This document shows, one piece after another, positions 23,979 to 31,769 of a DNA stretch of 64,000 bases (positions are counted from its first letter, which is position 1; every line of letters starts with the position of its first letter). The position numbers and the translations under genes were made by a program. This stretch comes from Bog-752 sp963799395 (GTDB lineage: Bacteria > Actinomycetota > Thermoleophilia > UBA2241): positions 1-64,000 of the forward strand of contig CAWCWZ010000039.1 in assembly GCA_963799395.1 (NCBI GenBank). The letters run 5' to 3'. The notes beneath the pieces are model-generated. The model had not been told where the DNA came from, ran no database searches, and was given only the letters and a program-made list of their open reading frames with translations.

Positions 23979-24593
23979 ATGAACGGCATCATCGGCAAGA
24001 AGCTCGGCATGACCCAGCTGTTCGACGACAACGGCAACCGTATCGCGGTGACCGTCGTCGAAGCCGGGCCCTGCACGGTCACGCAGGTGCGCACCACCGA
24101 GAGCGACGGCTACGCCGCGGTCCAGCTGGCGTTCGAGGACTGCAAGGACAAGCAGCTCACGAAGGCCGAGCTGGGCCACCTCAAGAAGGCCGGCCTCAAG
24201 CACGGCAAGCGCCACCTCGCCGAGATCCGTGGCATGGCCGACCTCAAGGTCGGTGACACCGTCACTGTCGAGGCCTTCGAAGACGGCCAGCACGTGAGCG
24301 TGACCGGCGTCTCCAAGGGCAAGGGCTTCCAGGGCACGGTGAAGCGTCACAACTTCGGCCGCGGGCCCGAGACTCACGGCTCGCACAACATCCGCCAGCC
24401 GGGCTCGATCGGCGCCAGCGCCTACCCGAGCCGGGTCTTCAAGGGCAAGCGCATGTCCGGGCACATGGGCGACGAGCGGGTCACCCAGCGCGGCCTGCGG
24501 GTCGTGGCGCGCGACCCCGACAACAACATCCTGCTCATCAAGGGCGCCGTGCCGGGCGCGACCAACTCCGTCGTCATCGTCAAGGGTAGCTAG
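23979..24593 (+). CDS. rplC: 50S ribosomal protein L3
   Basis: A 204-residue protein that reaches the peptidyl-transferase centre. NGIIGKKLGMTQLFDDNG begins the protein; the central loop VTGVSKGKGFQGTVKRHNF and RGPETHGSHNIRQPGSIGASAYPSRVFKGKRM are characteristic. Standard length. ATG starts four bases after the rpsJ stop, and rplD starts two bases after its own stop, so translation is tightly coupled. Confidence 0.97.
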   Translation: MNGIIGKKLGMTQLFDDNGNRIAVTVVEAGPCTVTQVRTTESDGYAAVQLAFEDCKDKQLTKAELGHLKKAGLKHGKRHLAEIRGMADLKVGDTVTVEAFEDGQHVSVTGVSKGKGFQGTVKRHNFGRGPETHGSHNIRQPGSIGASAYPSRVFKGKRMSGHMGDERVTQRGLRVVARDPDNNILLIKGAVPGATNSVVIVKGS

Positions 24594-24595
24594 CC

Positions 24596-25663
24596 GTGGC
24601 CGACGAGCAAGACAAGACTCAGAACCCCGCCGCAGTCGAAGGCGCGGCCGACAAGGCCGACAAGGACAAGGCCAAGCCGGCGCGCGCGCCGCGCAAGCCG
24701 GCCGCCAAGCCGCCGGCCAAGAAGCCCGCCAAGGCCGCCGCGCAGTCGCCGGCGAGCGCCGATTCGCAGAGCGAGGCGGCCGCCGCGGCTGCGGCAGCGC
24801 CGGCCAAGCCGGCTCGCCGTCGCGCCAAGCCTGCCGCCGACGCCGCCGAGGCGATCCCCGCCGAGGCGACCACCGGCGAGGCGACCGCGAAGGCGGACCC
24901 CGCCAAGCCCGCTCGCAAGCGGGCGGCCGCCGGCACGGCCGTCGCGCCGGCCCGCGCAGCGGCCAAGGGCGCTTCGGCCCCCGCCAAGCCCGCAAAGGTC
25001 AAGGCCGCGCCGCCGGTCGACCGCGCCGCGGTGCGGCTGGCTCCCGACGAGCGCGTCGCGCTCGTGGTCGACGCCGACGGCAAGCGCGTCGACGAGGTCA
25101 AGCTCAGTGTGGAGCGGTTCGGGCTCGCGCCCGACATCAATCTTCTGCACCTCGCGGTGCGCGCCGAACAGGCCGCCCGTCGCCGGGGCACCGCGTCCAC
25201 CAAGACGCGCGGCGAGATCTCCGGCTCCACCGCCAAGCTGTACCGGCAGAAGGGCACCGGCCGCGCTCGCGCCGGCTCGGTCAAGTCGCCGACGCGTTCG
25301 GGGGGCGGCGCCGCCTTCGGGCCAAAGCCGCGCTCGTACGAGATCAAGATCAACCGCAAGGCCGCGCACAAGGCGCTCACCATGGCTCTGTCCGACCGCG
25401 CCGAAGGCGGCGGCATCTTCGTGGCCCGTGGGCTCGAGCTCGAGGCGCCGTCAACGGCGACCGTCAACGAGCTGCTGATGAACCTCGACATCCCGGCCCC
25501 GGTGCTGGTCGTCACCGACGACGAGCCGGTGGTCGCCCGGTCGGTGCGCAACCTGCGCTACGCCGAGACCGGCGAGGCGCGCCGTCTCTCGGTGGAGCAG
25601 GTGCTGCGCAACCGTTCCATCGTGGTGACCGAAAAGGCGCTCTCCGTCCTGACTGGAGCATGA
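24596..25663 (+). CDS. rplD: 50S ribosomal protein L4 with a long Ala/Lys/Pro-rich N-terminal extension
   Basis: L4 lines the peptide exit tunnel and in many bacteria represses the S10 operon. The conserved part begins at about residue 150 (LSVERFGLAPDINLLHLAVRA) and contains the tunnel loop TRGEISGSTAKLYRQKGTGRARAGS and SGGGAAFGPKPRSY. Before it lie about 145 residues made mainly of Ala, Lys and Pro with repeats such as KPAKPA and AKKPAK, similar to histone H1 C-terminal tails. The total of 355 residues is far above the usual 200-220. The extension is continuous in frame with GTG 24596, which follows rplC by two bases; no alternative ribosome binding site was seen before the core. The role of the tail is unknown. 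Confidence 0.95.
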   Translation: MADEQDKTQNPAAVEGAADKADKDKAKPARAPRKPAAKPPAKKPAKAAAQSPASADSQSEAAAAAAAAPAKPARRRAKPAADAAEAIPAEATTGEATAKADPAKPARKRAAAGTAVAPARAAAKGASAPAKPAKVKAAPPVDRAAVRLAPDERVALVVDADGKRVDEVKLSVERFGLAPDINLLHLAVRAEQAARRRGTASTKTRGEISGSTAKLYRQKGTGRARAGSVKSPTRSGGGAAFGPKPRSYEIKINRKAAHKALTMALSDRAEGGGIFVARGLELEAPSTATVNELLMNLDIPAPVLVVTDDEPVVARSVRNLRYAETGEARRLSVEQVLRNRSIVVTEKALSVLTGA

Positions 25664-25953
25664 CCATGGTCGACGCCGAAAAGATCGTCATCAGGCCGAT
25701 CATCTCAGAGAAGAGCTACGCCCAGATCGACCATCATCGGTATACCTTCGAGGTGCACCCAAAGGCTCACAAGACCGTGATCGCCCAGGCGGTCGAACAG
25801 CTCTTCAACGTCAAGGTCCTCGGCGTGTCGACCTCGCACGTGCGGCCCAAGCCCAAGCGGCGCGGCTGGACGGCCGGTCGCAACGCGGCCTGGAAGAAAG
25901 CCGTCGTGCAGCTGTCGCCGACCGACAAGATCGAATTCTTCGAGGGCAGGTAA
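25660..25953 (+). CDS. rplW: 50S ribosomal protein L23
   Basis: A 97-residue protein at the tunnel exit, docking site for trigger factor and SRP. EKIVIRPIISEKSYAQID, YTFEVHPKAHKTVIAQAVEQLF and the long basic loop TSHVRPKPKRRGWTAGRNAAWKKA match the family. ATG overlaps the rplD stop (ATGA), and its TAA overlaps the rplB ATG. A second ATG six bases inside is an alternative start. Confidence 0.96.
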   Translation: MTMVDAEKIVIRPIISEKSYAQIDHHRYTFEVHPKAHKTVIAQAVEQLFNVKVLGVSTSHVRPKPKRRGWTAGRNAAWKKAVVQLSPTDKIEFFEGR

Positions 25954-26792
25954 TGGGCATCAAGAGCTACAAACCGACCTCCCCCGGCCGCCGCTTCATG
26001 ACGACCGAGAGCTTCGACGAGGTCACGCGCTCCGAACCCGAACGCTCGCTCGTCGAGCCGGTCACGCGCAAGGGCGGCCGCAACAACAACGGTCGCCTCA
26101 CCACGCGTCACCAGGGCGGCGGCCACAAGCGCCGCTACCGGGTGATCGACTTCAAGCGCGACAAGGACGGCGTGCCGGCCAAGGTGGCCCAGATCGAGTA
26201 CGACCCGAACCGCTCGGCGCGGATCGCCCTGCTGCACTACGCCGACGGCGAGAAGCGCTACATCGTCGCTCCGCAGGGTCTCAAGGTCGGCGACGTGGTC
26301 GAGTCGGGGCCCAACGCCGACATCAAGCCGGGCAACGCCCTGCCGCTCGAATCCATCCCGACCGGCACCACGATCCACAACATCGAGCTCCACCCCGGGC
26401 GCGGCGCCCAGTTCGTGCGCAGCGCCGGCACGAGCGCCCAGCTCCAGGCCAAAGAAAAGGGCTACGGGGTCGTCCGCATGCCCTCCAGCGAGCTGCGCCG
26501 CATCAGCCTGGCCTGCCGGGCGACGGTCGGCGAGGTCGGTAACTCCGACCACTCGAACATCGACGGCGGCAAGGCCGGACGCACGCGCTGGCGCGGCGTC
26601 CGCCCGACCGTGCGCGGCACGGCCATGAACCCGGTCGACCATCCGCACGGCGGCGGCGAGGGCAAGACCACGGCCGGGCGCCATCCGGTCACACCGTGGG
26701 GCGTGCCGACGCTCGGCTACCGCACGAGGACCAAGAACAAGCGTTCCGACTCGTACATCATCCGCGGCCGCAAGCGCGGCAAGCATTCGTGA
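25953..26792 (+). CDS. rplB: 50S ribosomal protein L2
   Basis: A 279-residue rRNA binder required for subunit association and peptidyl transfer. GIKSYKPTSPGRRFMT opens the protein; RHQGGGHKRRYRVIDFKR and the near-invariant NPVDHPHGGGEGKTTAGRHP with its active-site histidine are present, and GRKRGKHS closes it. Normal length. ATG shares its A with the rplW stop. Confidence 0.98.
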   Translation: MGIKSYKPTSPGRRFMTTESFDEVTRSEPERSLVEPVTRKGGRNNNGRLTTRHQGGGHKRRYRVIDFKRDKDGVPAKVAQIEYDPNRSARIALLHYADGEKRYIVAPQGLKVGDVVESGPNADIKPGNALPLESIPTGTTIHNIELHPGRGAQFVRSAGTSAQLQAKEKGYGVVRMPSSELRRISLACRATVGEVGNSDHSNIDGGKAGRTRWRGVRPTVRGTAMNPVDHPHGGGEGKTTAGRHPVTPWGVPTLGYRTRTKNKRSDSYIIRGRKRGKHS

Positions 26793-26808
26793 GGCAGGAG
26801 GAAGCCTC

Positions 26809-27087
26809 TTGAGCAGGTCAGCGAAGAAGGGTCCGTTCGTCGACGAGCGCCTGTTGCGACGCATCACCGAGATGAACCAGGCCGGCCAGAAGCGCATGGT
26901 CAAGACGTGGTCGCGTTCCTCGACCGTCTTTCCCGAGATGGTCGGTCACACGATCGCCGTCCACGACGGTCGCAAGCACGTACCCATCTTCATCAGCGAA
27001 TCCATGGTCGGGCACAAGCTCGGTGAGTTCGCGCTCACGCGCACCTTCCGCGGGCACGTCAAGAGCGACCGGTCGGCGAGACGCTAA
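26809..27087 (+). CDS. rpsS: 30S ribosomal protein S19
   Basis: A 92-residue 30S head protein forming an intersubunit bridge with S13. SRSAKKGPFVDERLLRRI, KTWSRSSTVFPEMVGHTIAVHDGRKHVP and GHKLGEFALTRTFRGH are all typical. TTG start with GGAGGAAG upstream. Lies 16 bases after rplB and two before rplV. Confidence 0.97.
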   Translation: MSRSAKKGPFVDERLLRRITEMNQAGQKRMVKTWSRSSTVFPEMVGHTIAVHDGRKHVPIFISESMVGHKLGEFALTRTFRGHVKSDRSARR

Positions 27088-27089
27088 GC

Positions 27090-27431
27090 ATGGCGGTCAG
27101 GGCACAAGCCAAATACGTGCGCATGTCGCCGCGCAAGGTCCGCGAGGTCGTCGACCTCATCCGCGGCAAGTCGGTCGCCGACGCGCGCACCACGCTGGTG
27201 TTCGCCAATCGCAGCGCCTCCGGCATCGTCGCCAAGGTCCTGAACTCGGCCGTGGCCAACGCCGAGAACAACAACAACCTGGCGGCCGACGACCTCTACG
27301 TCAAAGAGGCCTACGTCGACGAAGGCCCAACCCTCAAGCGCTGGAAGTTCCGCGCCATGGGCCGGGTCAACCGGATCCGCAAGCGCAGCAGTCACATCAC
27401 CATCGCCGTCGACGAAAGGAAGCGGTCGTAG
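27090..27431 (+). CDS. rplV: 50S ribosomal protein L22
   Basis: A 113-residue protein whose hairpin lines the exit tunnel, a site of macrolide resistance mutations. VRAQAKYVRMSPRKVREVVDLIRGK and VLNSAVANAENNNNL are characteristic, and the hairpin KRWKFRAMGRVNRIRKRSSHI is intact. Starts two bases after rpsS; its TAG overlaps the rpsC GTG by one base. Confidence 0.97.
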   Translation: MAVRAQAKYVRMSPRKVREVVDLIRGKSVADARTTLVFANRSASGIVAKVLNSAVANAENNNNLAADDLYVKEAYVDEGPTLKRWKFRAMGRVNRIRKRSSHITIAVDERKRS

Positions 27432-28171
27432 TGGGCCAGAAAGTGCATCCCGGCGGCTTCCGCATCGGCGTCATTCACGACTGGAAGTCGCACTGGTATA
27501 CCGAAAAGGACTTCAAGGGCTACCTCGCCGAGGACGAGCGCATCCGCAAGCACATCTTCGGCAAGCTCTCGCACGCCGGTCTGTCGCGGGTCATCATCCG
27601 CAAGGACCAGAACAACGTGACGATCGACATCCACACCGCCCGTCCGGGCATCGTGATCGGCAAGAGCGGCTCCGAAGTCGACGCGCTGCGCAAAGAGCTC
27701 CACGCGATGACCCACAAGAACGTGCAGGTGAACATCGTCGAGGTCAAGCGTCCCGAGCTCGACGCCGTCCTCGTGGCCCAGTCCATCGCCGAGCAGCTCG
27801 AGAACCGCGTGAGCTTCCGGCGCGCCATGAAGCGGGCGCTCACCAGCGCGATCCGCTCCGGCGCGGCCGGCATGCGGGTCAAGTGCAGCGGCCGGTTGGG
27901 CGGCTCCGAGATGGCGCGCAGCGAGCACTACAGCGAAGGGCGCGTGCCGCTGCACACGCTGAGGGCCGACATCGACTACGGCTTCAAAGAGGCCAAGACG
28001 ACCTTCGGCCGCATCGGCGTGAAGGTCTGGATCAACAAGGGCGAGATCATGCCCGAGGGTTTCCCCGTCACCGGCCGCCAGCCGGAGCGCGAAGAGCCGA
28101 GCCGCGACCGGGGCCGCGGCGACCGTCGCCCGCGGCGGCCGCAATCCGATCGTCCGGCGCCCAGAAGATAG
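27431..28171 (+). CDS. rpsC: 30S ribosomal protein S3, Arg-rich C-terminal extension
   Basis: A 246-residue protein at the mRNA entry channel. GQKVHPGGFRIGVIHDWKSHWY, the KH domain loop GIVIGKSGSEVDALRKEL and the C-terminal domain CSGRLGGSEMARSEHYSEGRVPLHTLRADIDYG are standard. After VWINKGEIMPEG comes a tail of about 30 residues rich in Arg, Pro and Asp (REEPSRDRGRGDRRPRRP), probably disordered. Such tails occur in other high-GC bacteria. GTG start overlaps the rplV stop. Confidence 0.97.
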   Translation: MGQKVHPGGFRIGVIHDWKSHWYTEKDFKGYLAEDERIRKHIFGKLSHAGLSRVIIRKDQNNVTIDIHTARPGIVIGKSGSEVDALRKELHAMTHKNVQVNIVEVKRPELDAVLVAQSIAEQLENRVSFRRAMKRALTSAIRSGAAGMRVKCSGRLGGSEMARSEHYSEGRVPLHTLRADIDYGFKEAKTTFGRIGVKVWINKGEIMPEGFPVTGRQPEREEPSRDRGRGDRRPRRPQSDRPAPRR

Positions 28172-28183
28172 CGAGTAGCGACC

Positions 28184-28609
28184 ATGCTTCTTCCCAAGAG
28201 AGTCAAGCATCGCAAGCACCAGCGCGGCCGCATGTCGGGCCAGGCCAAGGGCGGCACCGAGGTCGAGTTCGGCGAGTACGGTCTCAAGGCGCTCGAGCCC
28301 GGCTGGGTGAACAACCGCCAGATCGAAGCGGCCCGTATCGCGATGACGCGTTATATCAAGCGTGGCGGCAAGGTGTGGATCAACATCTTCCCGCAGAAGC
28401 CCGTGACCAAGAAGGCGGCCGAGACCCGTATGGGCGGCGGCAAGGGCTCACCCGAAACATGGGTCGCGGTCGTCAAGCCGGGCAAGGTCATGTTCGAGCT
28501 CGCGGGAGTGAGCGAGCCCGTCGCCCGCGAAGCCATGCGCCTGGCCACGCACAAGCTGCCGATCAAGTGCAAGTTCGTCACACGGGAGGGGAACCTCTTT
28601 GAAGGCTAG
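28184..28609 (+). CDS. rplP: 50S ribosomal protein L16
   Basis: A 141-residue late-assembly protein that positions tRNAs in the A and P sites. LLPKRVKHRKHQRGRMSGQA opens the protein; EPGWVNNRQIEAARIAMTRY, GGKVWINIFPQKPVTKKAAE and RMGGGKGSPETWVAVV are typical. ATG 12 bases after rpsC. Its last 11 bases overlap the rpmC start. Confidence 0.97.
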   Translation: MLLPKRVKHRKHQRGRMSGQAKGGTEVEFGEYGLKALEPGWVNNRQIEAARIAMTRYIKRGGKVWINIFPQKPVTKKAAETRMGGGKGSPETWVAVVKPGKVMFELAGVSEPVAREAMRLATHKLPIKCKFVTREGNLFEG

Positions 28610-28811
28610 ACAGGTTCGAGAACTCTCCGACGAGGAGCTCGAGGTGCGCATCCGCGACACCCGCAAGGAGCTCTTCAACCTGCGGTTCCAGCACGCGACG
28701 GGTCAGCTCGACAACTCGCACAAGTTGACCATTGCGCGGCGCGAGATCGCCCGTCTGCTGACGGTGCGCACCGAGCGCGAGCACGCGCATGTGAGCGGAG
28801 GTGAGGGCTGA
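28599..28811 (+). CDS. rpmC: 50S ribosomal protein L29
   Basis: A 70-residue helical-hairpin protein near the tunnel exit. KARQVRELSDEELEVRIRDTR and LFNLRFQHATGQLDNSHKL are diagnostic. TTG start lies inside the end of rplP (11-base overlap), preceded by GGGAGG. The stop overlaps the rpsQ ATG (TGATG). Confidence 0.95.
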   Translation: MKARQVRELSDEELEVRIRDTRKELFNLRFQHATGQLDNSHKLTIARREIARLLTVRTEREHAHVSGGEG

Positions 28812-29293
28812 TGCCGGCCCGCAAGTCAGAACCGGCCGGCACGCCGGCCAAGAAGGCTTCGGCGGCCCGCAAGCCGGCGGCCAAGAAGACGGCCGCCGCC
28901 AAGGCCGGCGCCAAGTCGACCGCGGCCAAGAAGCCGGCCGCCGTCAAAAAGCCGCCGAAGACGGCGGCCAAGAAGCCGGCGGCCGCGCCGGCGGCCGTCA
29001 AGAAGCCGGTCAAGGCCAAGGCGCCGCGGCCGGCTCCGGCCAGGGTGCCGGGGCGCAAGGAGCGTCGCGGCGTGGTCGTGAGCTCGGCGATGGACAAGAC
29101 CATCGTCGTGCGCATCGACGCCGTGCGCTCGCACGACAAGTACCGCAAGGTGGTGCGTCGCACGAGCAAGCTGCACGCCCACGACGAGCACAACGTGGCC
29201 GGTGTCGGCGACGTCGTGCGCATCGTCGAGACTCGTCCGCTCAGCGCGACCAAGCACTGGCGGCTCCTCGAAGTGCTCGCGAAGGCCAAGTAA
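28811..29293 (+). CDS. rpsQ: 30S ribosomal protein S17 with a histone-H1-like N-terminal extension
   Basis: S17 is a primary 16S rRNA binder. The conserved OB-fold part begins at about residue 81 (GRKERRGVVVSSAMDKTIVVRI) and continues through RTSKLHAHDEHNVAGVGDVVRIVETRPLSATKHWRL. Before it are about 80 residues almost wholly of Lys, Ala and Pro, with repeats such as AAKKPAA and AVKKP. Total 160 residues against the usual 80-95. The extension is in frame with ATG 28811, which overlaps the rpmC stop, and no other ribosome binding site was noticed. The composition matches the tail of L4 in the same operon. Confidence 0.95.
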   Translation: MPARKSEPAGTPAKKASAARKPAAKKTAAAKAGAKSTAAKKPAAVKKPPKTAAKKPAAAPAAVKKPVKAKAPRPAPARVPGRKERRGVVVSSAMDKTIVVRIDAVRSHDKYRKVVRRTSKLHAHDEHNVAGVGDVVRIVETRPLSATKHWRLLEVLAKAK

Positions 29294-29310
29294 GAGGCGG
29301 AGATCAAGAG

Positions 29311-29679
29311 ATGATCCAGACCGAGTCGAGACTGAGAGTGGCCGACAACACCGGCGCCCGCGAGATCCTGTGCATCAGGGTGCGGGGCGGTTCGCGGCGA
29401 CGCTACGCCCGCGTGGGCGATGTGATCGTGGCCACGGTCAAGTCGGCGACGCCTGGAGGCAGCGTCAAGAAGGGCGACGTGGTCACCGCCGTCGTCGTGC
29501 GCACCAAGAAGGAGTTCGGGCGCAAGGACGGCACGTACATCGCCTTCGACGAGAACGCCGCCGTGCTGATCGACAACCAGAACAACCCGCGTGGCACCCG
29601 CATCTTCGGGCCCGTCGCGCGCGAGCTGCGTGAGCGCAATTTCATGAAGATCGTCTCCCTGGCCCCGGAAGTCCTGTAG
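29311..29679 (+). CDS. rplN: 50S ribosomal protein L14
   Basis: A 122-residue protein at the subunit interface (bridge B8) and the silencing-factor RsfS site. IQTESRLRVADNTGAREILCIRV, VGDVIVATVKSATPGGSVKKGDVV and FDENAAVLIDNQNNPRGTRIFGPVARELRE are diagnostic. GGCGGAGAT lies upstream of the ATG. It starts a run rplN-rplX-rplE that forms the head of the classical spc operon, with no promoter seen in the 17-base gap. Confidence 0.97.
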   Translation: MIQTESRLRVADNTGAREILCIRVRGGSRRRYARVGDVIVATVKSATPGGSVKKGDVVTAVVVRTKKEFGRKDGTYIAFDENAAVLIDNQNNPRGTRIFGPVARELRERNFMKIVSLAPEVL

Positions 29680-29707
29680 GGGCCGGGTAGGGAGCTGAGG
29701 TCGAACG

Positions 29708-30043
29708 ATGTCGGTAATGAAGATCCATAAGGGCGACCAGGTCATGGTCATCAGCGGCAAGGAGTCGGGCAAGAGCGGCAAGGTGCTGCGCGTCGACAAA
29801 GAGAAGCGGCGCGTGGTGATCGAGCGGCTCAACATGGCCAAGCGTCACACCCGCCCCAACCCCAAGAAGAACCCGCAGGGCGGCGTGATCGAGCGCGAGG
29901 CCGCGATCGACGCCTCGAACGTCATGCTCGTGTGCCCCGCCTGCGGCCAGTCGACCAGGGTCGGCTACCGGTTTACCGACGACGGCGCCAAGGTGCGCGT
30001 CTGCCGGCGCGCGGGCTGCGGCAAAGACATCGACAGGGCATAG
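29708..30043 (+). CDS. rplX: 50S ribosomal protein L24 with a C-terminal zinc ribbon
   Basis: A 111-residue assembly initiator. The KOW domain reads KIHKGDQVMVISGKESGKSGKVLRV (about 5-29), followed by RHTRPNPKKNPQGGVIEREA. The C-terminal end contains CPACG (about 77-81) and a second pair CRRAGC, spaced as a zinc ribbon, a form of L24 found in several bacterial groups. ATG 29708 has a second ATG three codons on. Lies 28 bases after rplN and two before rplE. Confidence 0.95.
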   Translation: MSVMKIHKGDQVMVISGKESGKSGKVLRVDKEKRRVVIERLNMAKRHTRPNPKKNPQGGVIEREAAIDASNVMLVCPACGQSTRVGYRFTDDGAKVRVCRRAGCGKDIDRA

Positions 30044-30045
30044 GC

Positions 30046-30588
30046 ATGTCACGACTCAAGGACAGATACGCAAGCGAGATCGTCCCGGCGCTGCGCGAGC
30101 GGTTCGGCTACGACAACGTCATGCAGGTGCCGCGCGTCAGCAAGCTCACCCTCAACATGGGTGTCGGCGAGGCCAAGACCAACGCCAAGCTGCTCGACGA
30201 CGCGGTCGAGGAGATGGCCCTGATCGCCGGCCAGCATCCGGTGATCACCAAGGCCCGCCGGTCGATCGCCGGCTTCAAGCTGCGCGAGGGCATGTCGATC
30301 GGCTGCAAGGTCACGCTGCGCGGCGAGCGCATGTACGAGATGATCGACCGCCTGGTGTCGGTCGCCCTGCCGCGCATCCGCGACTTTCGCGGGATCGCGC
30401 CCGACCAGTTCGACGGTCGCGGCAACTTCTCGATGGGCATCCGCGAACAGACGATCTTCCCCGAGATCGACTACGACGCCGTCAATCAGCTTCGGGGCAT
30501 GAACATCACGATCACCACGACCGCGACTACAGACGAAGAAGGCCGCGCCCTGCTGTCCCTGCTGGGCATGCCCTTTCGTGAAAGCTAG
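30046..30588 (+). CDS. rplE: 50S ribosomal protein L5
   Basis: A 180-residue 5S rRNA-binding protein in the central protuberance. SRLKDRYASEIVPALRERFGY, VPRVSKLTLNMGVGEAK, GQHPVITKARRSIAGFKLREGM and NFSMGIREQTIFPEIDYD are diagnostic. ATG begins two bases after the rplX stop. Followed by zinc-type S14, the usual order in Gram-positive bacteria. Confidence 0.97.
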   Translation: MSRLKDRYASEIVPALRERFGYDNVMQVPRVSKLTLNMGVGEAKTNAKLLDDAVEEMALIAGQHPVITKARRSIAGFKLREGMSIGCKVTLRGERMYEMIDRLVSVALPRIRDFRGIAPDQFDGRGNFSMGIREQTIFPEIDYDAVNQLRGMNITITTTATTDEEGRALLSLLGMPFRES

Positions 30589-30598
30589 GAGTTAGCAC

Positions 30599-30784
30599 AT
30601 GGCCAAGACATCCCTGGTTGTGAAGGCCGGCCGCAAGCAGCGCTACAGCACGCGCGAGTACCACCGGTGCATGCGTTGCGGACGCCCGCGCGGCTACTTC
30701 CGTCAGTTCGGTCTGTGTCGCATCTGCCTGCGCGAGCTCGCCCACGAGGGCGTCATTCCCGGCCTGACCAAGTCGAGCTGGTAA
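30599..30784 (+). CDS. rpsZ: 30S ribosomal protein S14, zinc type
   Basis: A 61-residue short S14 with a zinc finger: CMRCG and CRIC, separated by 12 residues (PRGYFRQFGL in between). This is the zinc-binding form typical of the spc operon in Gram-positives, as against the 90-100 residue zinc-free paralogue used under zinc limitation. AGGAG lies before the ATG. Lies between rplE and rpsH. Confidence 0.96.
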   Translation: MAKTSLVVKAGRKQRYSTREYHRCMRCGRPRGYFRQFGLCRICLRELAHEGVIPGLTKSSW

Positions 30785-30799
30785 GGGAGGCGACGAGAA

Positions 30800-31198
30800 G
30801 TGTCCATGACCGATCCCATCGCCGATATGCTCACCCGCATCCGCAACGCGAACCGGGCGAACCACGCCGAGGTCGAGATCCCCGCGTCGCGCATGAAGGC
30901 GGACATCGCCAGGCTGCTGCTCGAGCAGGGCTACATCACCGGTTTCGAGACACGGCCCGGCGAGCACGGCGAACTGCTCGTCGTCGGCCTCAAGTACGGC
31001 AAGAACCGTGAGCGCGTGATCTCCGGCATCAAGCGGGTCTCCAAGCCCGGTCGCCGCATCTACGCCCGCAAGGACGCCCTGCCGAAGGTCCTGGGCGGCC
31101 TCGGCGTGGCGATCATCTCAACGTCACGTGGCCTCGTGACCAGCGCCGAAGCGCAACGCCTCGGGCTGGGCGGCGAGGTCATCTGCTTCGTCTGGTAA
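30800..31198 (+). CDS. rpsH: 30S ribosomal protein S8
   Basis: A 132-residue central-domain binder and, in many bacteria, the repressor of the spc operon. MTDPIADMLTRIRNANRANHAEVEIPASRMK, SGIKRVSKPGRRIYARKDALPKV and the C-terminal GLGVAIISTSRGLVTSAEA are diagnostic. GTG start with GGGAGG upstream; the ATG six bases on (MTDPIAD) is the alternative start. Confidence 0.97.
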   Translation: MSMTDPIADMLTRIRNANRANHAEVEIPASRMKADIARLLLEQGYITGFETRPGEHGELLVVGLKYGKNRERVISGIKRVSKPGRRIYARKDALPKVLGGLGVAIISTSRGLVTSAEAQRLGLGGEVICFVW

Positions 31199-31207
31199 GG
31201 AAGAGCA

Positions 31208-31741
31208 TTGTCACGTATCGGAAGAGCACCCATCGCAGTGCCGGCCGGCGTCGAGTTCTCGAACGATCAGGGCGTGGTGACCGTCAAGGGCCCTCGCGGC
31301 GAGCTCACGCAGCGTCTGCCGCGCGAGATGATCATCTCGCTCGACGACGCCACCATCACGGTCTCGCGGCCGACCGACAGCGCCCCTCATCGGTCGCTGC
31401 ACGGCCTGACACGAACGCTCATCGCCAACATGGTGCAGGGCGTCACCGACGGCTTCGAGAAGCGTCTCGAGATCGTCGGCGTGGGCTACCGCGCCAGCAT
31501 GAAGGGCGACGACCTCGAGCTGCTCGTCGGCTTCAGCCATCCGGCCGTCGTGACGCCGCCCCCGGGCATCGAGTTCCAGACGCCGCAGCCCCAGGTGGTG
31601 CTGGTGCGCGGTATCGACAAGCAGGCCGTCGGCGAGGTCGCGGCGCAGATCAGGTCGCTGCGTCCGCCCGAGCCGTACAAGGGCAAGGGCATCCGTTACG
31701 CGGGCGAGTACGTCGCGCGCAAGGTCGGCAAGCGCGCCTAG
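31208..31741 (+). CDS. rplF: 50S ribosomal protein L6
   Basis: A 177-residue protein near the sarcin-ricin loop. SRIGRAPIAVPAGVEFSNDQ, VTVKGPRGELTQRLPREM, then LEIVGVGYRASMKGDDLELLVGFSHPA and RPPEPYKGKGIRYAGEYVARKVGKRA are diagnostic of its two repeated domains. TTG start, preceded by AAGGAAG. Ten bases after rpsH. Confidence 0.97.
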   Translation: MSRIGRAPIAVPAGVEFSNDQGVVTVKGPRGELTQRLPREMIISLDDATITVSRPTDSAPHRSLHGLTRTLIANMVQGVTDGFEKRLEIVGVGYRASMKGDDLELLVGFSHPAVVTPPPGIEFQTPQPQVVLVRGIDKQAVGEVAAQIRSLRPPEPYKGKGIRYAGEYVARKVGKRA

Positions 31742-31769
31742 GCGTGATCGGACCAAAGGAACTGAAGGC

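Noticed and set aside
28811..29050. A separate histone-H1-like gene in front of S17
   Set aside because: The Lys/Ala/Pro stretch is in one frame with S17, with no stop and no second ribosome binding site; the same design occurs in L4.
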